NCBI GenBank assembly: GCA_947085255.1
Contig: CAMTVQ010000009.1
Location: 242,188 to 306,187 of the forward strand
Reading direction: 5' to 3'
Source of the DNA: CAMTVQ01 sp947085255
Lineage (GTDB): Bacteria; Bacteroidota; Bacteroidia; Sphingobacteriales; Sphingobacteriaceae
DNA: 64,000 nucleotides
Below, one piece after another: positions 17,877 through 26,231 of this stretch. The notes under the pieces were generated by a model. That model was not told the origin of the DNA. It saw only the letters and a list, made by a program, of their open reading frames with translations, and did no database searches. Position 1 is the first letter of the stretch. Each line of letters begins with the position of its first letter. The position numbers were made by a program, and so were the translations under genes.

Positions 17877-18635
17877 ATGGCCGATACACAGTTAAAGGTT
17901 AAAAGCATTTTGATTACGCAACCTAAACCCGAAACGGATAAAAACCCTTATTTCGAACTGGCAAAAAAATACAATCTAAAAATAGATTTTAGGCCTTTTA
18001 TACACGTAGAAGGAGTTTCGGGTAAAGATTTTAGAAAAGAAAAAATCAGTTTTTCAGATTATACGGCTGTAATTTTTACCAGTAGAAATGCGATAGATCA
18101 TTACTTCAGAGTAGCCGAAGAAATGCGATTTGAAGTGCCCATTGATATGAAGTACTACTGTGTTTCTGAATCAACGGCATTGTATCTCCAAAAATATATT
18201 CAATATCGTAAACGTAAAATCTTTTTTGGAAAACAGACTTCAGCTGAATTAACAGATGTATTAAAAAAGCATAAAGCCGAAAAATTTCTTTTTCCTTGTT
18301 CTGATGTTCATAAAGAAGATATCCCTGTTTTCTTGTCGCAAAACGGATTTAATTTTATTGAAGCCGTAATTTATAAAACGGTTTGTAGTGATTTGTCAGA
18401 CCTACGCGATGTAAATTACGACGTAATTGCGTTTTTTAGCCCATCAGGCATCAAATCATTGTATCTAAACTTTCCGGAGTTTAAGCAAAATAACACCCGT
18501 ATAGCTGCATTTGGACCGACAACCCATCGTGCAGTATTAGATGCGGGGTTAAAATTGGACATCCAGGCACCTATGCCTAAATCACCCTCTATGACCATGG
18601 CTTTAGAGGATTATATTAAAAGCGCAAATAAATAA
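17877..18635 (+). CDS. hemD: Uroporphyrinogen-III synthase
   Basis: A 252-residue HemD-fold protein, which closes hydroxymethylbilane to uroporphyrinogen III. The sequence is divergent, as is usual for HemD, but the two-domain pattern is visible: ILITQPKPETDKNPYFELAKK at the start, AVIFTSRNAIDHYFR, then VIAFFSPSGIKSL and IAAFGPTTHRAVLDAGL in the second half. It follows the DUF4271 gene by 16 bases and ends about 50 bases before the porP-like gene. hemW lies nearby on the other strand, but the rest of the heme pathway is not here. Confidence 0.85.
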   Translation: MADTQLKVKSILITQPKPETDKNPYFELAKKYNLKIDFRPFIHVEGVSGKDFRKEKISFSDYTAVIFTSRNAIDHYFRVAEEMRFEVPIDMKYYCVSESTALYLQKYIQYRKRKIFFGKQTSAELTDVLKKHKAEKFLFPCSDVHKEDIPVFLSQNGFNFIEAVIYKTVCSDLSDLRDVNYDVIAFFSPSGIKSLYLNFPEFKQNNTRIAAFGPTTHRAVLDAGLKLDIQAPMPKSPSMTMALEDYIKSANK

Positions 18636-18688
18636 CACTTGTTAATATAAAATGCGTTATCTTAGGAATGCTTTTAAGATAGTTGCTT

Positions 18689-19663
18689 GTGATAAACTTT
18701 TTTAACAAATATTCTTTAGCATCATGCGTATTGTTCTGTCTATTTCTTACTACAAGAAATAGCGTACAAGCTCAACAAGATGTGCAATTTACACACAACA
18801 TGTTTAATGGATTGGTCTACAATCCAGCAGTTGCAGGAAGTAAAGAAACAATTAGCACCTTTTTATTATCACGTAATCAATGGGTAGGTTTTGATGGTGC
18901 TCCAGTTACCCAAACATTAAGTATTAATGCGCCCGTTGCTTCTTTAAAGTCTGGTGTTGGTTTGCATATTGTAAACGATAAACTTGGTTTTGAGTCTCAA
19001 ATAGGCGCTACAGCGTCATTTGCCTATAAGCTAAAGCTAAATAATAATTCAAAATTGGCTTTTGGATTGAGCGTAGGATTTAGCCAAAAAACCATAGATG
19101 GGACACAATTTTCTGCTATTAACTCTTCAGATACCAAAATACCAGTAAATAGAATTAGCGATGAAGTATTTCCAGATGTTGGATTTGGTGTATTATATCA
19201 ATCTACCAAAACCTATATAGCGTATTCCGCGAGTCATCTTACTCAACCACGAGTAGGTCTGAAAAGCGGGGTACTCCCAGAAACAGGTATTAGGCTAGTT
19301 CGCCATCACTTTATTACATCAGGGTATAATTATTCGTTATCCTCTGCAATTGATATTAGGCCATCTGTATTTCTAAAATTAACAGAATTGGCACCAACTA
19401 GACCTGTTTTTGATATAAATGGCATGGTTTTTTATAAGCAAAAGGTGTGGGGAGGAATGTCATACCGGTCTATTGATGCTGTTGCCTTTTTAGTTGGTTT
19501 TAATATAAATGAGCAACTGCGAGTTGGCTATTCATATGATCTGAATACTTCGCAATTAGCTAATTTTAATAGTGGTTCGCATGAAATAGTAATTGGATAC
19601 GATTGGAAAATAACGAATGTGCCACGTAATAGCCTTATCATTAAAACCCCTCGCTTTTTGTAA
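18689..19663 (+). CDS. porP: PorP/SprF-family T9SS outer-membrane protein
   Basis: A PorP/SprF-like beta-barrel of about 324 residues. The signal peptide ends NSVQAQ, followed by the family opening DVQFTHNMFNGLVYNPAVAGS and the block SRNQWVGFDGAPVTQTLSINAP. Such proteins anchor or assist T9SS cargo and, in Porphyromonas, PorP is part of the porPKLMN operon. Here it precedes gldK by 153 bases. No ATG is available; GTG at 18689 (used here) or TTG at 18683 must be the start. The C-terminus holds the RVGYSYDLNTSQL and SHEIVIGYDW blocks typical of the family. Confidence 0.9.
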   Translation: MINFFNKYSLASCVLFCLFLTTRNSVQAQQDVQFTHNMFNGLVYNPAVAGSKETISTFLLSRNQWVGFDGAPVTQTLSINAPVASLKSGVGLHIVNDKLGFESQIGATASFAYKLKLNNNSKLAFGLSVGFSQKTIDGTQFSAINSSDTKIPVNRISDEVFPDVGFGVLYQSTKTYIAYSASHLTQPRVGLKSGVLPETGIRLVRHHFITSGYNYSLSSAIDIRPSVFLKLTELAPTRPVFDINGMVFYKQKVWGGMSYRSIDAVAFLVGFNINEQLRVGYSYDLNTSQLANFNSGSHEIVIGYDWKITNVPRNSLIIKTPRFL

Positions 19664-19816
19664 AATTATTTTTACAATAGCATAATAAAAAAATTAAATG
19701 TGGCGTTTTATCAAAAAATAGCAACAAACATTTTGAAATTTGAATAATAATTTCAAGATTTGTAACCTGTTTAAAATATACGTTAGAGTAACTGTTGTCA
19801 ATAAATAGAATAAACA

Positions 19817-21085
19817 ATGAAAAATTTAGGTCTATTACTAAGTATGAGTGTGTTCGCGGTAATCATTTCTGGCTGTGGTATTAACCAAAGCAATGGAGAG
19901 CTTACAGGCACACTCAATAGGAAGCCATTTCGTCAATATGTACCACTTGGTATGGTGTATGTTCCTAATGGTTCTTTCCACATGGGTCAGAGTGATCAAG
20001 ATATCGCATACTCTCAAGTAGCACCTAATCGTCAGGTTTCTGTGAGTTCATTTTACATGGATGATACAGAAATTACAAATAACGAGTACCGTCAATTTGT
20101 TGATTGGACACGTGACTCTATAGCACACAAGCTAATAGGTGGCGATCATGTTATTACTACAGATGATGGAAGAGAATTGATTAATTGGAGAAAGCGTATT
20201 AAATACAGTGATCCTGATTTGGCAGAGGCTCTTGCTGATATGTACTATTCAGAAGAAGATCGCGTTTTCGGAAAAAAGGATTTCGACGTACGTAAATTTA
20301 TATATCATGCAGAATGGTTTGATTTTAGAGAGGCATCTGTAAAATCAAATAGAGATAGACCAAGAAGTAGCTTTATTAAGAAAGATGAAGTTCCTGTTTA
20401 TCCAGATACATTGGTATGGTTGCAAGACTTTACATATGCTCAAAACGAGCCAATGGTGGAAAAATATTTTTGGCATCCAGCTTTTGATGAATATCCAGTA
20501 GTTGGAGTTTCATGGAGACAAGCACGTTCATTCTGTATTTGGAGAACTAAATTAATTGAAGATTTTAGCTCTATGCTTGGAGAAGCTCCACCAAACAGAT
20601 TTGAATTGCCAACTGAAGTTCAGTTTGAGTACGCAGCGCGCGGTGGTCGTCGTGGAGCAGATTACCCTTGGGGTGGTCCATATATCCGCAATAGCCGTGG
20701 TTGTATGCTAGCAAACTTTAAACCAGGAAGAGGAAACTATTGGGATGACGGTGGAAACTACACTGTAAAAGGTACTGCATACTTTCCTAATGATTACGGC
20801 TTGTATAACATGGCAGGAAACGCTGCTGAATGGACAAGTTCAGCTTATGATGAGTCAGCAGCTGTGTTTATACACGACTTGAATCCAACTTACACGTACG
20901 AGGCTAAAGCTGACGAACCAGAGGTTATGAAAAGAAAAACTATTAAAGGCGGATCTTGGAAAGATATTGGTTACTACATTCAAAATGGTTCTCGCTCATA
21001 CGAGTATCAGGATACTGCTAAAGCATATGTAGGATTTAGATGTGTAATGGCCTACTTAGGTCGTACCATCGAGGACGAGAAGTAA
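19817..21085 (+). CDS. gldK: T9SS/gliding lipoprotein GldK (PorK)
   Basis: A 422-residue lipoprotein: the lipobox ISGC puts the acylated Cys at residue 20. The body is a formylglycine-generating-enzyme (SUMF1/FGE) type fold, with MVYVPNGSFHMG near residue 47, YMDDTEITNNEYRQF near 80, FELPTEVQFEYAARGG near 255 and WKDIGYYIQNGSR at the end. GldK and GldN form the large periplasmic ring of the type IX secretion system, attached to the outer membrane. It is the first gene of gldKLMN, with short gaps to gldL, gldM and gldN. Confidence 0.95.
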   Translation: MKNLGLLLSMSVFAVIISGCGINQSNGELTGTLNRKPFRQYVPLGMVYVPNGSFHMGQSDQDIAYSQVAPNRQVSVSSFYMDDTEITNNEYRQFVDWTRDSIAHKLIGGDHVITTDDGRELINWRKRIKYSDPDLAEALADMYYSEEDRVFGKKDFDVRKFIYHAEWFDFREASVKSNRDRPRSSFIKKDEVPVYPDTLVWLQDFTYAQNEPMVEKYFWHPAFDEYPVVGVSWRQARSFCIWRTKLIEDFSSMLGEAPPNRFELPTEVQFEYAARGGRRGADYPWGGPYIRNSRGCMLANFKPGRGNYWDDGGNYTVKGTAYFPNDYGLYNMAGNAAEWTSSAYDESAAVFIHDLNPTYTYEAKADEPEVMKRKTIKGGSWKDIGYYIQNGSRSYEYQDTAKAYVGFRCVMAYLGRTIEDEK

Positions 21086-21130
21086 GACTCAAATCATAAT
21101 TAATTGTACTATAACATTATTTAATATATA

Positions 21131-21964
21131 ATGGCTGGAGGTGGTTTTTTTGAAAGTAAGGCATTTAAGACAACAATGCGCTTTGTATACGGTTGGGGTG
21201 CTGCTGTAGTAATTATTGGAGCAATGTTTAAACTGCTCCATTTACCAGGAGCAGCACTCATGCTAGGTATTGGGTTGTCAGTAGAGGCACTTATCTTTTT
21301 TCTTTCAGTTTTTGAAGTACCTCACGAAGATCCAGATTGGTCATTAGTTTATCCAGAACTTGCAGGTATGGAAGGTCATGGTGATCATGGGAAACCTGCT
21401 ACAGGTTCATCAAATGGAGCAGTTCATTCATCATCTGTTACGCAAGAGCTAGATCATGTAATGGAAGTTGCTGGAAAAATTGACAATGAGTTGATTGAGA
21501 GCTTAGGAAAAGGACTAAAGACTTTTGGAGATAGAGTAGCTACAATTTCTCAAGTATCAGATATTGCTATGTCTACATCAAACTTATCTGGTAAAATTGA
21601 TGTAGCAACTAAAAATGTAGAGGAGTTTAGTGATGGCTTTTCTAAAGCATCATCATCATTAGTAGAAATAGCGAATAGTACTACTAATGCACGTTCATAC
21701 GGTGAACAAATGGACATAATGACTAAGAATGTTGCGTCATTAAATGCTATATACGAACTGGAATTGCAGGATTCAAATAATCATTTGAAAGCACTTAATA
21801 AGTTCTATGGTACAGTAACCGAGACAATGAAGACATTTGGTGACTCTTTGCAAGATGCTCAACAGTATAAAGAAGAAGTCTCAAAACTTGCTAAAAATCT
21901 TTCGGCCCTAAATAATGTGTATGGTAATATGCTTTCGGCAATGAACTATACCAACAAAGGATAA
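21131..21964 (+). CDS. gldL: T9SS motor protein GldL (PorL)
   Basis: A 277-residue inner-membrane protein. Two N-terminal helices (about residues 14-32 and 36-58) enclose the conserved MFKLLHLPGA turn. A Glu lies in the second helix (GLSVEALIFFLSVFEVP), matching the proton-relay residue described for GldL. The rest is a long cytoplasmic region, partly coiled-coil (about 110-270). GldL and GldM form the proton-driven rotary motor that powers T9SS secretion and gliding. It lies 45 bases after gldK and 20 before gldM. Confidence 0.95.
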   Translation: MAGGGFFESKAFKTTMRFVYGWGAAVVIIGAMFKLLHLPGAALMLGIGLSVEALIFFLSVFEVPHEDPDWSLVYPELAGMEGHGDHGKPATGSSNGAVHSSSVTQELDHVMEVAGKIDNELIESLGKGLKTFGDRVATISQVSDIAMSTSNLSGKIDVATKNVEEFSDGFSKASSSLVEIANSTTNARSYGEQMDIMTKNVASLNAIYELELQDSNNHLKALNKFYGTVTETMKTFGDSLQDAQQYKEEVSKLAKNLSALNNVYGNMLSAMNYTNKG

Positions 21965-21984
21965 ATTTATAAAGGAATTACACC

Positions 21985-23538
21985 ATGGGTGGCGGCGGTA
22001 AAGAAAGTCCAAGACAAAAGATGATAGGTATGATGTACCTGGTACTAACAGCATTGCTTGCAATGAATGTTACGGATCAGGTATTGAATGCTTTCATGAA
22101 AGTAAATGAGGGTTTGAAAGCTACAAACGCCAATTTCGACACAAAGAATCAATTTTCATTGACAGCATTTGAGTCTGCAATGAAAAATAACCCAGGCAAA
22201 ACAAAACCATTTTATGATAAAGCCAAATTAGCCCAAAAGTATTCTGAGGAACTAAATGAATACATCATGGAAATTCAAAAGGAATTGCATGAGTTTGGCG
22301 AGTTTGATGAAGAAAAGCAAGATTACGAGCAGAAGAAAGATTACGATAAGGTTGGGGAGATAATGGTTGGTGAGGTTGGTCCTAAAAAGGGTCCTGAATT
22401 AAAGAAGCGAATTTTAGAGACCAGAAAGAAATTATACGATTTATTGGATGAGAAGGGTAAGAAAGATGTTGTTTTAGCGTTGAATGCTATAGATCCTACA
22501 AAAGCGGTAGATGGTAACTTAGCAAAAACATGGGAAAGTGCTACGTTTGAAGGAGTTCCTTTGGTAGCAGGTATGGCACTATTATCAAAAATACAGAATG
22601 ATATTAAGAATGCAGAGGCAGATGTCATCAATTATATGTTAAAATCTATCGATGCAAATGACTTTAAGTTCGATAAATTGAATGCTGTTGCAGTTGCCAA
22701 AACAAGTTACCTGCTAGTTGGACAACCGTATGAGGCAGAGGTGTTTCTTACCGCATCTGATTCAAAGAAGGACCCTGAAATTAGTGTTGGTGGATCACGA
22801 TTGCAGACAGAGGAAGGCAGAGGAAAGTATGCTCCTTCAACAGGAAAAGCAGGCTTTTTTAAATGGAAGGGGATTATTAATGTGAAAAAGCCTGATGGTA
22901 CAATGGAACAATATGAAACTCCAGAAGTAGAGTATCAAGTTGCAGAGCCATCAGTAAATGTTTCGCCAGATAAGATGAACGTTTTCTATATTGGTGTAGA
23001 TAATCCTATTACTGTCTCAGGTGCGGGTATTGCCAAGGAAAAGATATCAGCTACTATTGATGGCCAAGGCTCATTAAGAAAAGATAAGGATGGGTCTTAC
23101 ATTGCAAGCGTAACTACTCCAGGAAAAGTGAAGGTAAATGTGTTTTATGAACCTAAACCAGGTGAAAGAAAGAACTTAGGTTCTAAAGAGTTTAGGGTTA
23201 AAAAAATACCTGATCCAATTGCAAAATTTGCAGGTACTGCTTCGGGTAGAGTAAATGCGGCAACATTACGTAACCAGAAAGGAGTAATTGCAGCGTTAGA
23301 TAATTTTGATTTTGAAGCTAAATTTCAGGTAATCAAGTTTAGTTTAGGTGTTACTAAAAAGAGTGGAGATTATATTGGTTGTGCTCCTGCAAAGGATGCC
23401 TATCTTACAGAAGAAATGAAAAGCGCTTTGGAGGGACTTAGGCCCAAAGAAAAAGTATTTATAGATGAAATTACGGTAAGAGAGCCAGGTGGAGGTTCTC
23501 GAAAATTACAAACGGGTATTACAATAGAAGTTCAATAA
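21985..23538 (+). CDS. gldM: T9SS motor protein GldM (PorM)
   Basis: A 517-residue protein with one transmembrane helix near the N-terminus (residues 12-32, KMIGMMYLVLTALLAMNV, the GldM signature) and a long periplasmic part. That part starts with a helical domain (about 35-220) and continues as beta-sandwich domains (VAKTSYLLVGQPYEAEVFLTA, PSVNVSPDKMNVFYIGVDNP). The helix dimer sits in the GldL pentamer, and the periplasmic rod reaches the GldK/GldN ring. Length is normal. It is 20 bases from both neighbours, so the operon is tight. Confidence 0.96.
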   Translation: MGGGGKESPRQKMIGMMYLVLTALLAMNVTDQVLNAFMKVNEGLKATNANFDTKNQFSLTAFESAMKNNPGKTKPFYDKAKLAQKYSEELNEYIMEIQKELHEFGEFDEEKQDYEQKKDYDKVGEIMVGEVGPKKGPELKKRILETRKKLYDLLDEKGKKDVVLALNAIDPTKAVDGNLAKTWESATFEGVPLVAGMALLSKIQNDIKNAEADVINYMLKSIDANDFKFDKLNAVAVAKTSYLLVGQPYEAEVFLTASDSKKDPEISVGGSRLQTEEGRGKYAPSTGKAGFFKWKGIINVKKPDGTMEQYETPEVEYQVAEPSVNVSPDKMNVFYIGVDNPITVSGAGIAKEKISATIDGQGSLRKDKDGSYIASVTTPGKVKVNVFYEPKPGERKNLGSKEFRVKKIPDPIAKFAGTASGRVNAATLRNQKGVIAALDNFDFEAKFQVIKFSLGVTKKSGDYIGCAPAKDAYLTEEMKSALEGLRPKEKVFIDEITVREPGGGSRKLQTGITIEVQ

Positions 23539-23558
23539 ATAAGTTAATCTAAAAGAGT

Positions 23559-24377
23559 ATGAAAAAAATTATTTTTTTTGCTGCACTAATTGCACTGGCT
23601 ATTACCAGCAAAGCTCAAACAAATATTGATCCTCCATTGGATGGAGTGTACAAAAAAATTCACGTGGCTAATGCTAAAATCATTCCATATGCTACATTGC
23701 GCGAAGCGGATGTAATGTATTGCAGAAGAGTTTGGAGAAAGATAGATTTTAGAGAGAAGATTAATCTTCCTTTTTCATCTCCACAATCTCCACTGGTTAC
23801 GTTTTTACTAAATGCTGTAGCAAATGGTGAACTAACCGCTTACAGAGGAGATGATGAAGAGTTTAAGCAACCAATGACTCCTGAGGAAGTTGCAGGTATT
23901 GGTGCTAAAACCGATACAATTGATCAGGAAGATCCTATTACTGGAGAAATTACTCGTGTGCCTATTAGCCAAAGACTTAATTTAACAGATGTTGTAGAAT
24001 TACGTATCAAAGAAGATTGGTTTTTTGATAAACAACGTTCTATTTGGGAAGCACGTATTATAGGTATTTGCCCATCATTTATTAATAGAGGTGCAGATGG
24101 AGAAGAGAGAGGTAAACAGACAATGTTTTGGGTGTATTTCCCTGATGCGCGTAAAGTATTAGTTAATTCTGAGGTTGTAAATAGATTTAACGATGGTGCT
24201 CGCTTAAGTTTTGATGATGTATTTGTAAAACGGATGTTCAATAGCTATATTTATAAGCAATCAAATGAGCGTGATTTAGATATAGCAGAATATGCACAGG
24301 GCATAGATGCATTATTAGAGTCAGAAAAAATTAAGACGAATCTATTCAACTACGAACACGATTTGTGGGAGTACTAG
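23559..24377 (+). CDS. gldN: T9SS/gliding protein GldN (PorN)
   Basis: A 272-residue periplasmic protein with a signal peptide (MKKIIFFAALIALAITSKAQ). Typical GldN features are the ADVMYCRRVWRKIDFREKIN block near residue 48, the LRIKEDWFFDKQRS segment, and a C-terminal NSYIYKQSNERDLDIAEY block. It partners GldK in the periplasmic ring. Last gene of the operon; a strong hairpin follows 14 bases after its stop. Confidence 0.95.
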   Translation: MKKIIFFAALIALAITSKAQTNIDPPLDGVYKKIHVANAKIIPYATLREADVMYCRRVWRKIDFREKINLPFSSPQSPLVTFLLNAVANGELTAYRGDDEEFKQPMTPEEVAGIGAKTDTIDQEDPITGEITRVPISQRLNLTDVVELRIKEDWFFDKQRSIWEARIIGICPSFINRGADGEERGKQTMFWVYFPDARKVLVNSEVVNRFNDGARLSFDDVFVKRMFNSYIYKQSNERDLDIAEYAQGIDALLESEKIKTNLFNYEHDLWEY

Positions 24378-24390
24378 TCTGATAACAGCA

Positions 24391-24436
24391 TATACAGAAA
24401 AAGGGGAAGTCATTAGGCTTCCCCTTTTTCTGTATA
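24391..24436. terminator. Bidirectional terminator between gldN and uvrC, partly inside uvrC
   Basis: A perfect 19-bp stem (24391-24409 with 24418-24436) and an 8-base loop, containing AAAAAGGGGAAG and its complement, so either RNA ends in GGGGAAG/CTTCCCC with a U-run. The uvrC stop codon (24413-24415) lies in the loop and one arm encodes the last residues of UvrC. Confidence 0.9.
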
Positions 24437-26230
24437 ATGATTTATGATTAATGCTGCTTTTTTGGGATTAATTACTTCAGACAGCTGTGATAAGGAGGAG
24501 CTGCTTATTTTCTTTACTGATTTGAAATGAGTTAATAGCTTTGTAGCCGTATCTGGTCCTATTCCGACAATTGTCTCTAGCTCATTTTTTAATGTAGATG
24601 TATCTCGTTTTTTTCGGTGAAACGTAATACCAAAACGGTGGGCCTCGTCTCGTAATTGTTGAATTATACGCAAACTCTCTGATCGTTTATCAATATACAG
24701 GGGTAATGAGTCTCCTGGATAATAGATTTCTTCTAAACGTTTAGCAATACCAATAATCGTAACTTTTGAGGTTAAATCAAGTTTTGCGATGCTTTTTAGT
24801 GCTGAGGATAGCTGTCCCTTACCCCCATCAATGATAATGAGTTGAGGCAGTTCGCCTTCTTCTTCTAGTACTCGTTTATAACGTCTGTATACCACCTCTT
24901 CCATGGTAGCAAAGTCGTTAGGTCCGATAACTGTTTTTACATTAAAATGTCTATAATCTTTTTTTGAGGGCTTTGCATCTTTAAATACCACTAATGCAGA
25001 AACTGGATTGGCGCCCTGAAAGTTAGAATTATCGAAACATTCTATATGTGTAGGCAATTGGCTAAGGCGTAAATCTGTTTTTAACTGCTCTAAAATTCTA
25101 TTTGTTTTTATATCTGGATTTAGTTTTTCGTATTGCTCAAGTTTTGTCTTTTTAAAGAATAGGGTGTTTTTTTCGGAAAGCTCTAACAGTTTCTTTTTGT
25201 CACCTGTTTTTGGTACCGTGCACTTTATGTTGCTATCCTCTAGTGATAGTGCAAAAGGACTAATAATCTCTTTTGAGGTGCTATTGTAGCGTAATCTAAA
25301 TTCGGCTATAGCAAGGGTTAATAGCTCTTCATCACTTTCTTCTAATCGTTTGCGAAACTCTATAGTTTGGGTTTGTGTAATGGTGCCATTTACTACTTTC
25401 AAGTAATTTATAAAGGCAAATTGTGTATCAGATGCTATAGAAAAAACATCTACATGGGATATGCTAACATTTACCACCGTAGATTTGCCTTGATATACTT
25501 CTAGTGCATCTAGTTTTTGCTTATAAATTTGGGCAGTCTCAAAATTGAGCGTCACGGCAGATTCTTTCATTAACTGCTTAAAATGATTAATAGCAACAGC
25601 TGTATTGCCTCGTAAAATATGCTTGATTTGTTCTATTGTTTCTGCATATTCCTCTGCTGTTTGGTACGATTGGCAAGGTCCTTTGCAATTACCTATTTGA
25701 TATTCTAAGCATACCTTAAATTTTTGCGCTTTAATGTTTTGTGTCGATAGATTTAAGGAGCACGTGCGTAGAGGATAGATGCTTTTGATGAAATCCATGA
25801 GTGTATGCATGGTTCGTATAGAAGCATACGGACCGAAATAAATAGAGCCGTCTTTTACCAGATTGCGTGTTGCAAAAACGCGTGGAAAGGGCTCATTTTT
25901 TATACATATACTTGGAAAAGTCTTATCGTCTTTGAGTAATACATTGTATTTAGGTTGATGCTTTTTTATGAGGCTATTCTCCAATAGCCAAGCGTCAATT
26001 TCTGTATCTACAATTGTAAAACTTAAATCTGTGATGTTTTTTACTAAGGCCCTTGTTTTGGCATTTATCTGAGATTTTGAGTTGAAGTAAGAGCTCACTC
26101 TACTCTTCAAACTCTTTGCCTTACCTACATAAATTATTTGTTTTTCGTAATTGAAAAACTGATATACACCAGGTTTAGTTGGAAGTTGCCGTATTTTTTC
26201 TTTTAGAAGAAGGCTATCATCGCCAATCAT
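24413..26230 (-). CDS. uvrC: UvrABC excinuclease subunit C
   Basis: A 605-residue UvrC, which makes the 3' and 5' incisions of nucleotide excision repair. Visible domains are GIY-YIG nuclease (about 13-95, GVYQFFNYEKQIIYVGKAKSL), a Cys-containing stretch (CLEYQIGNCKGPC), UVR motif (about 200-235) and the C-terminal RNase H-like endonuclease region (IECFDNSNFQGANPVSALVVF, IIIDGGKGQL). It ends in a helix-hairpin-helix end (LETIVGIGPDTATKLLTHF). It is the last gene of the porW-mrcA-uvrC unit, 1 base after mrcA. Confidence 0.97.
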   Translation of the reverse strand: MIGDDSLLLKEKIRQLPTKPGVYQFFNYEKQIIYVGKAKSLKSRVSSYFNSKSQINAKTRALVKNITDLSFTIVDTEIDAWLLENSLIKKHQPKYNVLLKDDKTFPSICIKNEPFPRVFATRNLVKDGSIYFGPYASIRTMHTLMDFIKSIYPLRTCSLNLSTQNIKAQKFKVCLEYQIGNCKGPCQSYQTAEEYAETIEQIKHILRGNTAVAINHFKQLMKESAVTLNFETAQIYKQKLDALEVYQGKSTVVNVSISHVDVFSIASDTQFAFINYLKVVNGTITQTQTIEFRKRLEESDEELLTLAIAEFRLRYNSTSKEIISPFALSLEDSNIKCTVPKTGDKKKLLELSEKNTLFFKKTKLEQYEKLNPDIKTNRILEQLKTDLRLSQLPTHIECFDNSNFQGANPVSALVVFKDAKPSKKDYRHFNVKTVIGPNDFATMEEVVYRRYKRVLEEEGELPQLIIIDGGKGQLSSALKSIAKLDLTSKVTIIGIAKRLEEIYYPGDSLPLYIDKRSESLRIIQQLRDEAHRFGITFHRKKRDTSTLKNELETIVGIGPDTATKLLTHFKSVKKISSSSLSQLSEVINPKKAALIINHYTEKGEA

Positions 26231-26231
26231 T

